Assembly: GCF_000154725.1 (NCBI RefSeq)
Contig: NZ_DS544873.1
Location: 2,865,397 to 2,929,396, forward strand
From: Kordia algicida OT-1
Lineage (GTDB): Bacteria; Bacteroidota; Bacteroidia; Flavobacteriales; Flavobacteriaceae
Direction of reading: 5' to 3'
Length of the DNA stretch: 64,000 nucleotides
Shown here piece after piece: positions 50,988 through 58,855 of this stretch. The first letter of the stretch is position 1, and each line of letters starts with the position of its first letter. The notes under the pieces are model-generated. The model saw only the letters and a program-made list of their open reading frames with translations. It was not told where the DNA came from and did no database searches. Both the position numbers and the translations under genes were made by a program.

Positions 50988-52388
50988 ATGAATACTATAA
51001 AATCTTATGTTGAAACGCATAAAAACCGTTTCATCGATGAACTCATCGAACTTTTAAAAATACCTTCAATAAGTGCCGATCCCGCATATACACAAGATGT
51101 AATTGATACTTCTGCCGCTATCAAAGCTAGTTTAGAAAAAGCAGGTTGCGATCATGTAGAAATCTGTGAAACGCCAGGATATCCTATTGTATACGGACAT
51201 AAACATATTTCAGACGATTTACCTACAGTGCTTGTATATGGTCATTATGATGTACAACCGCCAGATCCGTTAGACCTTTGGGAAAGCGGGCCGTTTGAAC
51301 CAATTATCAAAAAAACAGACATTCATCCTGAAGGTGCCATTTTTGCCCGCGGAGCTTGTGACGATAAAGGACAAATGTACATGCACGTAAAAGCATTGGA
51401 GTTAATGAACGAAACTGACCAATTACCTTGTAATGTGAAATTTATGATTGAAGGCGAAGAAGAAGTTGGTTCTGAAAGTCTCGCTTGGTTTGTAGAACGC
51501 AATCAAGAAAAACTAGCCAATGATGTCATTCTAATTTCTGATACCGGAATGATTAGCAATACGCAACCTTCTATCACGACAGGTTTACGCGGATTGAGTT
51601 ATGTAGAAGTTGAAGTTACAGGTCCAAATCGTGACTTACATTCAGGATTGTATGGTGGCGCTGTGGCAAATCCAATCAATATTCTAGCAAAAATGATTGC
51701 TTCTTTACACGACGAAAACAATCATATAACCATCCCTGGCTTTTATGATAAAGTAGAAGATTTATCTGCCGAAGAACGCGCAGAAATGGCAAAAGCACCA
51801 TTTTCTTTAGAAGCATACAAAAACGCGTTAGACATTGATGCTGTGTACGGAGAAGCTGGTTACTCTACCAACGAACGCAACTCTATTCGTCCAACCTTAG
51901 ACGTTAACGGAATTTGGGGCGGATATACTGGCGAAGGTGCAAAAACAGTCATTGCTAGCAAAGCGTATGCTAAAATTTCCATGCGTTTAGTACCAAATCA
52001 AGAGTGGAAAGAAATCACGGAATTGTTCAAAACACACTTTGAAAGTATTGCTCCAAAAGGTGTAAAAGTAAAAGTAACACCACATCATGGCGGACAAGGT
52101 TATGTGACACCAATTGACAATATTGGCTATCAAGCCGCAAGCAAAGCCTACGAAGATACTTTTGGCGTTCCTGCCATTCCACAACGTTCAGGTGGAAGTA
52201 TTCCAATAGTTTCGTTGTTTGAAAAGGAACTAAAAAGTAAAACAATTTTGATGGGATTTGGCTTAAATAGTGACGCAATTCACTCGCCAAATGAACATTT
52301 TGGAATCTTCAATTATCTTAAAGGAATTGAAACCATTCCACTGTTTTATAAATATTTTACAGAACTTTCCAAGGAATTGGAAGACTAA
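50988..52388 (+). CDS. M20-family dipeptidase
   Basis: 466 aa, no signal, cytoplasmic. Two-zinc peptidase of the carnosinase/DapE-like type. VLVYGHYDVQPPDPLDLW near 82-99 holds the first zinc His and the following Asp; FARGACDDKGQMYMHVKAL near 120-138 the bridging Asp; IEGEEEVGSESL near 154 the catalytic base Glu and metal Glu; SDTGM near 186; the dimerisation domain begins near GLRGLSYVEVEVTGPNRDLH; the last metal His is in NSDAIHSPNEHF near 430. Hydrolyses dipeptides for amino-acid recovery. Single gene with a strong terminator. Confidence 0.93.
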   Translation: MNTIKSYVETHKNRFIDELIELLKIPSISADPAYTQDVIDTSAAIKASLEKAGCDHVEICETPGYPIVYGHKHISDDLPTVLVYGHYDVQPPDPLDLWESGPFEPIIKKTDIHPEGAIFARGACDDKGQMYMHVKALELMNETDQLPCNVKFMIEGEEEVGSESLAWFVERNQEKLANDVILISDTGMISNTQPSITTGLRGLSYVEVEVTGPNRDLHSGLYGGAVANPINILAKMIASLHDENNHITIPGFYDKVEDLSAEERAEMAKAPFSLEAYKNALDIDAVYGEAGYSTNERNSIRPTLDVNGIWGGYTGEGAKTVIASKAYAKISMRLVPNQEWKEITELFKTHFESIAPKGVKVKVTPHHGGQGYVTPIDNIGYQAASKAYEDTFGVPAIPQRSGGSIPIVSLFEKELKSKTILMGFGLNSDAIHSPNEHFGIFNYLKGIETIPLFYKYFTELSKELED

Positions 52389-52390
52389 TA

Positions 52391-52418
52391 AAAAAATCCG
52401 CTAAACGCGGATTTTTTT
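52391..52418. terminator. Bidirectional terminator
   Basis: AAAAAATCCGC / GCGGATTTTTT with a 5-base loop, between convergent genes. Confidence 0.85.
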
Positions 52419-53269
52419 TATTTATAGTTTATCTTTCGAACTACATATCCAAAAGGTTTCTCCCAGTACAAGTCTGTTTTTGTAATCCAATTTCCTTTAT
52501 CATCATATTTGTAGCTGGTTGTATTTTTCAATGATTTAAGATCTTTATCATAAATTTTTTCTTCTATCAATACATCATTTTTGTATTTGTATTGTCTTTT
52601 AAAGTATTTGTTTTCAGCGTATTTTAGTTTATCACCAGTAAACTTAAGTTTACATGAATTACAATCGTCAGAAAGGTTTTTAAAACTCTTTTCAGAAGTT
52701 TCAATTCCTTCAATATAATCGTAGAAATCTTGAATAGCGACAAGATCAAATTCTAAACTCAGATATTTAGATTCCGTAATTACATCTTTGTAGCTGTTAA
52801 CAATTCCATCTTCTAAAGAAAATACTAGCTTAGAAGTTGGTTCCTCACCACTAAAATGTATTTTTTCAATTGCATCCTTTTTGTAGGTATATATAGTGTA
52901 TGAGGTGAAGTCTCTCGATCTCGATTGAATACTGTCAATAGTTTTTACAAGTCTATGCTGAGCATCGTAAACATAAGTATGATGTTTTAATGTATTTCCT
53001 ATTTTAATTTTTTTCTCCTTTACCTTTCCATCAGTATCAAAAATTAACGTCTCGGTACTGACCAAATGTTCATCCGAAAGGTTAGAAATATCTGCATTTT
53101 TAGAATATACATAAATTTCAACGCTGTTAATTTGGTCTACATTTTTTAAACGGTCATTTCTATTAAGATCACTATAAATGAACCAATCCGTTATTTCTTT
53201 CTGAGTTAAGTGTTGTGAGTAACCATTGCATACAATAATTAGAGCAAAAAATAGTACTATGTTTTTCAT
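52418..53269 (-). CDS. Exported protein, RHS/YD-repeat-like
   Basis: 283 aa, signal peptide 1-18 (ends GYSQ). The mature chain is made of beta-strand segments with repeated turns typical of YD-type repeats: VSTETLIFDTDGKVKEKKIK, TYVYDAQHRLVKTI, YTYKKDAIEKIHF, and the C-terminal YKYDDKGNWITKTD. These are too few for a true Rhs shell; small relatives are frequent exported proteins in Bacteroidota without known role. No partner gene is evident; its stop is at the edge of the shared terminator. Confidence 0.7.
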   Translation of the reverse strand: MKNIVLFFALIIVCNGYSQHLTQKEITDWFIYSDLNRNDRLKNVDQINSVEIYVYSKNADISNLSDEHLVSTETLIFDTDGKVKEKKIKIGNTLKHHTYVYDAQHRLVKTIDSIQSRSRDFTSYTIYTYKKDAIEKIHFSGEEPTSKLVFSLEDGIVNSYKDVITESKYLSLEFDLVAIQDFYDYIEGIETSEKSFKNLSDDCNSCKLKFTGDKLKYAENKYFKRQYKYKNDVLIEEKIYDKDLKSLKNTTSYKYDDKGNWITKTDLYWEKPFGYVVRKINYK

Positions 53270-53332
53270 ATATCTAGCATAATTAGTTAGCTAAAATACC
53301 AAAAAAATTAATTTTTATACATGAATAATACC

Positions 53333-53346
53333 TCTACATTTGTAGA
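53333..53346. promoter_or_regulatory. BlaI-type operator 1, over the -33 element
   Basis: TCTACATTTGTAGA, near-perfect dyad TCTACA-TT-TGTAGA, like MecI/BlaI operators built on TACA/TGTA. The -33 TTTG (53339-53342) lies within it. Confidence 0.75.
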
Positions 53347-53370
53347 ATAAAAAATTTAATTCTACATTTG
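53339..53370 (+). promoter_or_regulatory. Promoter of the BlaI-BlaR1-type operon
   Basis: TTTG (53339-53342), 20 bases, TACATTTG (53363-53370): exact consensus, each element embedded in one of the two operators. Transcription would start about 107 bases before the regulator gene. Confidence 0.75.
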
Positions 53371-53374
53371 TAGA
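53361..53374. promoter_or_regulatory. BlaI-type operator 2, over the -7 element
   Basis: The same 14 bases, TCTACATTTGTAGA, as operator 1; centres 28 bases apart. The -7 element TACATTTG is inside it, so a bound repressor would block RNA polymerase. Confidence 0.75.
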
Positions 53375-53483
53375 GTAATATTACAGCGATTGGTATAAAA
53401 TGAACAGTTTTTATTTTGATGTCGACCGAAATAATAGCGTGTTTTTTTTACAGACAATCAAACCATTTTAAAAATTTTGACGA

Positions 53484-53855
53484 ATGAAATTATCAAAAAC
53501 AGAAGAACAATTGATGCAGCATTTATGGAAGCTTGAAAAAGCGTTTATGAAAGATATTTTGGAACAGTATGATGAACCAAAACCTGCTACAACTACAATT
53601 GCTACTTTGTTAAAACGTATGACTGATAAAGGTTATATTGCTTACAAAACATTCGGGAAATCGAGAGAATACTTTCCATTGATTCAAAAAGCAGCTTATT
53701 TTTCGAATCATTTGAATGGATTGATTAAGAACTTCTTCAATGATTCTGCTTCGCAATTTGCTTCTTTTTTTACGAAAGAGACGAACCTATCGGATGATGA
53801 ATTAAAGGAATTGCGTAAGATTATCGATCAACAAATAAAAGACAATAAGAAATGA
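53484..53855 (+). CDS. BlaI/MecI/CopY-family repressor
   Basis: 123 aa. Winged-helix repressor: KLSKTEEQLMQHLWKLEKAF at the N-terminus, then PATTTIATLLKRMTDKGYIA (recognition helix region, about 33-52) and REYFPLIQKAAY; the C-terminal helix pair mediates dimerisation. It overlaps the membrane peptidase gene by four bases (ATGA). In the family the sensor's peptidase activity leads to loss of the repressor from DNA. Two copies of TCTACATTTGTAGA sit on its own promoter, so autorepression is expected. Confidence 0.93.
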   Translation: MKLSKTEEQLMQHLWKLEKAFMKDILEQYDEPKPATTTIATLLKRMTDKGYIAYKTFGKSREYFPLIQKAAYFSNHLNGLIKNFFNDSASQFASFFTKETNLSDDELKELRKIIDQQIKDNKK

Positions 53856-56185
53856 TTGCGTACATACTAAAATCAGGATTGTGCTTGGCGATGATACTTT
53901 TGGTTTATAAAGTATTGTTAGCACGTGAGCGCATGTATATTTTCAATAGGTATTTTTTACTTTTTGGATTGTGCTTTTCGTTTCTTGTGCCGTTTATCAC
54001 GTTTGAAACTGTTGTTGAAATTCCAATGCCACAAGATGCAAGTCTCATTAATTTTGAGAACATGAATGTGTCTGATGTGCAACAACCTGTCGCAACATTG
54101 CCAAACGGAATTGCAACGTGGATGTACGTTATAGCTGGTTTATACGGCTTAGGACTCTTATTATTAAGTCTTCGTTTTTTGAAGAATATTTTTATGATTT
54201 TTTCTAAAATTACAAAAAATGTAAAGGTGTTCTACAAAAAAGCATCGTTAGTTTTATTGAAAGAAAATGTGCTCCCGCATACGTTTTTACATTATATTTT
54301 TCTTGAAAAAGAATTGTATGATACACAGAACATTGCGGAAGAATTATACACACATGAACTCGCGCATGTCTCACAAAAACATACGTTAGATATTATTTTA
54401 ATCGAGTTGATTCAGATTGTATTTTGGTTCAATCCGATATTAATTTACTACAAAAAGGCCATACAGTTAAATCACGAATTTTTAGCAGATGATGCTGTAT
54501 TAAAATCAAACACACAGATTCCTGCATATCAACAATTATTGTTAGAAAATGCACATTGGAACCACAATTTACACTTGGCCAGTAATTTGAATTTTTCCGT
54601 AACTAAAAAAAGATTACAAATGATGACAAAACATACTTCTCGTGTACGCGCTTGGCTTTTTGCTTCGCTCACGATTCCAATTTTTATAAGTGCACTATTT
54701 TTGTTTAGCACAAGAGTTATTGCCCAAGAAACGACTGCTGAAATTATAGAAATTCCAGCAACAAATACGATTATTAAGGAAATACAAGATCCGAAAGAGT
54801 ATTATTATAAAAATGCCACATTCATCTTCGAAGACGAACAAGGAGCTAAAGTCAGTAAGAAATACACAGAACTTACTATAGCCGAAAAAGCAAGATTGAT
54901 TCCGCCTCCAAAAACACCTGTTGCCAAACGTCCAACTGCTAGTCTTTTAAGCGATTGGAGCAACAAAGATCAGTTTGCTATATGGATTGATGGAAAAGTT
55001 GTCGATAACAGCGAAATTTCTAACCATACGATTGTGCATTATGGTGGAAGTTTTGTACATAAAAATGCCAGAAGTAAACGTTTTCCACAACCTTATCAAA
55101 TGCAATTGTATACAGCTACAGGTTTTAAAAGTTTGAAAGAAGAACTAGCGAAACCGTTGCGTAAAGGCGCCGTTTTACATGTAAGAAAACACAAGGATCA
55201 AAAAACATTACAACAGAAAAAAGTTGGTAGTATTTCAAAGGAAAATACTGAAAAAAATGTTCGTCAGGAACTTGCTACGATCAATCAGCTTCCTATCAAC
55301 TATATCAATGAAAATTCTGGTCCAAACGTAACCGAATTACCTTCCAACACAGAAGTAAGAGAAAAACGTCAAACTAAAGATATTCGGTTACTCATTAACA
55401 AAAATGAACAATTTTTATTGAATGATAATTATGTTTTTAAGATGAAAAGTTTAGATAAGTCAATTAAATCTGAACTCGCCAAAATCAAGCATAAAAATCA
55501 CCGAACAGCTTCCGTAATTTATGATGTAGCTGTTTCTAAAGAGTTTGTTTTGAAGACGATTGCAGTTTTAAAGGATAACAAGATTTATGATATTACAACT
55601 CGAAACTCTAATTCTGTAGATGAAATACGATTACCGCCACCGCCACCAGTTGCAAAAAAACCTGTGATTATTGAGGTAAAAGATGTAAATCCCAACGGAA
55701 ACGTTTCTGAAAAAGACGCCAAAGCTATCAGGGTTATGCATGCAATCATAAAAGATCAGAAAGTAGAAACTACAATGATTAATGGTAAAAAGCATTATTA
55801 TGTAGTGAAGAATGGTAGAAAGTTTATTTTTAATGAAAAGAGTCAATTGGTTGATGAAAAAGGAAATTTACTTCCGCCACCACCTCCGCCACCACCAGCA
55901 CCTAAGAAAACCAAAAAGACGAAAAAAACCAAGGTAAAGACTCCAAAGCTTGCTAAAGAAGAAAAAAAGAAAGTGAAAGAAAAGCTTGTAGGACGCAAAG
56001 CAGAAACAATGATGATTAATGGTAAGAAGCATTATTATTATATAAAGAATGGACAAAAGTTCATTTACAATCAAAAGCATCAATTGGTAGATGCAAACGG
56101 AAATTTGATTTCAAAATCTGGAAAAACTTCTGAAAAGTCATCCGAATGGAAAGACGTAACGCATTTTTTAGAAAAAGGAAAATAA
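53852..56185 (+). CDS. BlaR1-type M56 membrane metallopeptidase with repeated C-terminal extension
   Basis: 777 aa. Membrane helices near 1-20, 32-52, 88-108 and 275-293. The zinc motif HELAHVSQKH is at about 169-178, with the third ligand Glu expected in LNHEFLADDAVL near 208-219. M56 proteins cleave or trigger cleavage of the partner repressor after sensing. After the last helix, instead of a penicillin-binding domain, about 480 residues are mostly low-complexity: Pro-rich runs (LPPPPPPVAKKP near 590; a second Pro run near 672), Lys-rich stretches (KKTKKTKKTKVK) and two copies of a block, MINGKKHYYVVKNGRKF near 641 and MINGKKHYYYIKNGQKF near 720. So the signal sensed is probably not a beta-lactam. 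Confidence 0.9.
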   Translation: MIAYILKSGLCLAMILLVYKVLLARERMYIFNRYFLLFGLCFSFLVPFITFETVVEIPMPQDASLINFENMNVSDVQQPVATLPNGIATWMYVIAGLYGLGLLLLSLRFLKNIFMIFSKITKNVKVFYKKASLVLLKENVLPHTFLHYIFLEKELYDTQNIAEELYTHELAHVSQKHTLDIILIELIQIVFWFNPILIYYKKAIQLNHEFLADDAVLKSNTQIPAYQQLLLENAHWNHNLHLASNLNFSVTKKRLQMMTKHTSRVRAWLFASLTIPIFISALFLFSTRVIAQETTAEIIEIPATNTIIKEIQDPKEYYYKNATFIFEDEQGAKVSKKYTELTIAEKARLIPPPKTPVAKRPTASLLSDWSNKDQFAIWIDGKVVDNSEISNHTIVHYGGSFVHKNARSKRFPQPYQMQLYTATGFKSLKEELAKPLRKGAVLHVRKHKDQKTLQQKKVGSISKENTEKNVRQELATINQLPINYINENSGPNVTELPSNTEVREKRQTKDIRLLINKNEQFLLNDNYVFKMKSLDKSIKSELAKIKHKNHRTASVIYDVAVSKEFVLKTIAVLKDNKIYDITTRNSNSVDEIRLPPPPPVAKKPVIIEVKDVNPNGNVSEKDAKAIRVMHAIIKDQKVETTMINGKKHYYVVKNGRKFIFNEKSQLVDEKGNLLPPPPPPPPAPKKTKKTKKTKVKTPKLAKEEKKKVKEKLVGRKAETMMINGKKHYYYIKNGQKFIYNQKHQLVDANGNLISKSGKTSEKSSEWKDVTHFLEKGK

Positions 56186-56257
56186 AAATATAAGAACAAC
56201 GAAAAGTTTCAAATGACAGTTTTTAACATAAAGAAGTAAAAACCTACATATGATGTA

Positions 56258-56296
56258 AAAAGTGGTTTATTCTTATAAAATAAGCCACTTTTTTTT
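56258..56296 (+). terminator. Terminator of the BlaI-BlaR1-type operon
   Basis: AAAAGTGGTTTAT / ATAAGCCACTTTT (one G-U), 9-base loop, then further T. Confidence 0.8.
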
Positions 56297-56352
56297 GTAA
56301 CATTTCTATAAAATCTGCGTTCTTATAGTATCATCATTCAAAAAACTATCTT

Positions 56353-57453
56353 ATGTTAAAACGTTTTTTTCTCGTCTGTTCGGGCGTTGACCTCAACCTC
56401 GTACGCGAATGTAGCGACGGCGAACAAACTAAATACGCAGGTATTGGCGCTACCGTATTTTTTACAGCCTTAATGGCTTTTATAGCAAGCGGTTACGCTT
56501 TGTATACCGTTTTTGACAATCCGTATACAGCCATCGGTTTTGGACTGATTTGGGGATTATTGATTTTTAATTTAGACCGATTTATCGTTTCTACACTTCG
56601 TAAAAAAGATGATAAGTTTGCTGAATTTCTCCAAGCAACTCCAAGAATTATTTTGGCAGTGATTATCGCAATTGTCATTTCAAAGCCTTTGGAATTGAAG
56701 ATTTTTGAGAAAGAAATCAATCAAGTTTTGTTGGAACAAAAAAACGAATTGACACTTTCCAATAAGACACAAATTGCACAACAATTTACACCTGAAATTG
56801 AACAAATTACCCAAGATATTACAGAACTCAAAGCAGAAGTCACTGCAAAAGAAGTAGCAGTAAACGACTTGTACGAAACCTACATTGCAGAAGCTGAAGG
56901 TAGAAAAGGTACCGAGTTGATCGGAAAAGGACCTGTTTATAAAGAAAAACGAGAAAAACATGATACTGCGTTGCAAGAATTACAAACTTTGCGAACTGAA
57001 AACAGTGAAAAAATAGCCGCAAAAGAATTAGCAATTGCCAATTTGATCGAAAAACAAAAAGAACAAGAAGCTAATACACAACCTATTATTGACGGATTTG
57101 ATGGTTTGATGGCACGTGTTAATGCACTTGGCGAGTTACCGTGGCTTCCTTCATTTTTTATCTTTTTATTGTTTTTAGCAATAGAAACCTCGCCTATTTT
57201 CGCAAAATTATTTACTTCAAAAGGCGAATATGATTTGAAACTTCAAGACGCAGAAGATGCTGTTAAAACTTGGGTTGAACAGAAAGTACATCAACGAAAA
57301 ACATTACTAGAAACAGATACGTCCCTTAATAATAAAGTGTATACTGACATCGCTGAGGAGGAAGACGCATACAACTACAAGCGAAAAAAAGCGCGCGAAT
57401 TGATGCAACTACAAGCAGATGCCTTTTTTAATTTACAGAAAAAACAATTTTAA
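56353..57453 (+). CDS. DUF4407 membrane protein with a large coiled coil
   Basis: 366 aa. Starts MLKRFFLVCSGVDLNLVREC, the DUF4407 hallmark. Membrane segments near 29-50, 61-77 (followed by NLDRFIVSTLRKKD), and 96-115; a long charged helical region about 120-235 (EIEQITQDITELKAEVTAKE, then REKHDTALQELQTLRTEN) forms a periplasmic or cytoplasmic coiled coil; a last helix near 258-276 (LPSFFIFLLFLAIETSPIFA). The family is common in Bacteroidota and has no known function. Its end overlaps the convergent gene by four bases. Confidence 0.88.
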   Translation: MLKRFFLVCSGVDLNLVRECSDGEQTKYAGIGATVFFTALMAFIASGYALYTVFDNPYTAIGFGLIWGLLIFNLDRFIVSTLRKKDDKFAEFLQATPRIILAVIIAIVISKPLELKIFEKEINQVLLEQKNELTLSNKTQIAQQFTPEIEQITQDITELKAEVTAKEVAVNDLYETYIAEAEGRKGTELIGKGPVYKEKREKHDTALQELQTLRTENSEKIAAKELAIANLIEKQKEQEANTQPIIDGFDGLMARVNALGELPWLPSFFIFLLFLAIETSPIFAKLFTSKGEYDLKLQDAEDAVKTWVEQKVHQRKTLLETDTSLNNKVYTDIAEEEDAYNYKRKKARELMQLQADAFFNLQKKQF

Positions 57454-57674
57454 GACATCATACTTTTTAAGTGCTTTATCATTCGTTGTTGTGCTCTGGC
57501 TTGTGCGGTTTGCAAACTGCTTGCAAATTCACTTTCGGCAACGGCACGATAAAGTACTTTACCGTTTTTGTAGACAATCCACCAATATTTGCTTTCTTGT
57601 ATGTATTCGGCTTTTAAATGATATCCATCTTCGGTAATGACTTCTTTAAATTTTTTATTTCCTTTCCATTTCAT
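57450..57674 (-). CDS. Small conserved-looking protein (74 aa)
   Basis: Reads MKWKGNKKFKEVITEDGYHL and then AEYIQESKYWWIVYKNGKVL, compatible with a small antiparallel beta-sheet followed by an amphipathic helix (SLQTAQARAQQRMIKHLKSM). No signal peptide. No family recognised with confidence. It is convergent with the DUF4407 gene, the two stops overlapping by four bases, and stands 125 bases downstream of the phosphorelay genes on the same strand. Confidence 0.6.
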   Translation of the reverse strand: MKWKGNKKFKEVITEDGYHLKAEYIQESKYWWIVYKNGKVLYRAVAESEFASSLQTAQARAQQRMIKHLKSMMS

Positions 57675-57798
57675 AGATAAGTAGGTTTTTTAGGAAGTAA
57701 AAATTAATAAATTTATAGCACATATTCCATATTTGTGACGCTAAATGTTCTAAAGGTCAGATGAATGAATATAAAAGTTACAATAAGTGTTCTGAGAA

Positions 57799-58518
57799 TT
57801 AAAGTAAATTTAGACGTTTCATAAGCTCTTTCCTGTTGGCTCTACTTACAGGAATAACGTCTTGTTTTATCAATACACTATTGTCTTCAATATCTACAAT
57901 TTTTGTTGTGTTAATGATGTATGAACGATGTACTTTTAGGAATAAATGTGTAGGGAGCTTTTCCTCTATTTTTTTAAGTGTAGAATGTACTACGTAGTTT
58001 TTGTCTTCTGCTTTGATCTTGATATAATCACCTTTCGCTTCAATGAGACAAATGTCTGGAACGTTGATTTTTACCAGACGACGATCAATATTTACATATA
58101 AATCGTTGCCTACTGTAGCCGTATCTTCGTCATTTGGTTGTAATGGTTCTTCAATTTTATTGGCGACACTTCTATCTTTTATACGATCTACAGCTTTTGC
58201 AAAGCGTTCAGGCGTAATTGGTTTTACCAAATAATCTACCACACAATCGTACTCAAAAGCATCTAATGCAAAGTTTCTATCGGAAGTTGTGAGAATGATT
58301 AACGGAGGATTTTTTAACGTTTGGATAAAGTCAAAACCAGAAAATGTTGGCATGTGAATGTCTAAAAAAATCAGATCAACAGTATTGTTGTTTAAATATT
58401 TTATGGCATCAATAGCATTTTCAAATTCTTCAGCAACCGTAAGTGCTTCAATTTTTTTGCACAATTGCTTGGTTATTGCTCTTGCTGCTGCTTCATCGTC
58501 TACAATTATACTTTTCAT
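57799..58518 (-). CDS. LytTR-family response regulator
   Basis: 239 aa. Receiver domain 1-115: DDEAAAR near 8, phosphoacceptor Asp in LIFLDIHMPTFSGFDFIQTL near 54, and Lys in YLVKPITPERFAKA. LytTR DNA-binding domain about 140-239: NDLYVNIDRRLVKI, LIEAKGDYIKIKAEDKNYVV, LPTHLFLKVHRSYIINTTKI, VIPVSRANRKELMKRL. It is the likely transcriptional output of the phosphorelay, last gene in the leftward set, 12 bases from the Hpt gene. Confidence 0.94.
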   Translation of the reverse strand: MKSIIVDDEAAARAITKQLCKKIEALTVAEEFENAIDAIKYLNNNTVDLIFLDIHMPTFSGFDFIQTLKNPPLIILTTSDRNFALDAFEYDCVVDYLVKPITPERFAKAVDRIKDRSVANKIEEPLQPNDEDTATVGNDLYVNIDRRLVKINVPDICLIEAKGDYIKIKAEDKNYVVHSTLKKIEEKLPTHLFLKVHRSYIINTTKIVDIEDNSVLIKQDVIPVSRANRKELMKRLNLL

Positions 58519-58530
58519 AAGTAGGTAGGC

Positions 58531-58854
58531 TTAAATTGTCGTTAAAAATTTTTCCATGTTTTGCAAAATACTTAAAAATGTATCATAACGTTTGGGATCG
58601 CCATTTTTGAGTTCTTCTTCAAAAGCTATTGCAAAGTCATAACTTTTTTCGAGTCCCAAAATACTAATTTTATGTTTAATTTTATGCACATGCGCTGCTG
58701 AATTTTGATAGTTTTTCTGTTGCACACTTTCCATAAAGGCTTCTTTTTCTTTGGGAAGTTCTTTTTTTAGAATGGCAATTAAGCTTGCTTCAAAATCGGC
58801 ATCTCCGTCTGCAAGCTCTTTTATATACGATAGGTTTGGTGTATCTAACTGCAT
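58531..58854 (-). CDS. Hpt-domain phosphotransfer protein
   Basis: 107 aa, a single four-helix domain. The phosphorylated His is probably the first of AHVHKIKHKISILGLEKSYD (about 54-73), matching the Hpt pattern of H-x-x-K and a later G. LIAILKKELPKEKEAFMESV precedes it. It would carry phosphate from a receiver to another receiver. It starts one base after the stop of the kinase gene and ends 12 bases before the LytTR regulator gene, so the three are coupled. Confidence 0.85.
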   Translation of the reverse strand: MQLDTPNLSYIKELADGDADFEASLIAILKKELPKEKEAFMESVQQKNYQNSAAHVHKIKHKISILGLEKSYDFAIAFEEELKNGDPKRYDTFLSILQNMEKFLTTI

Positions 58855-58855
58855 G

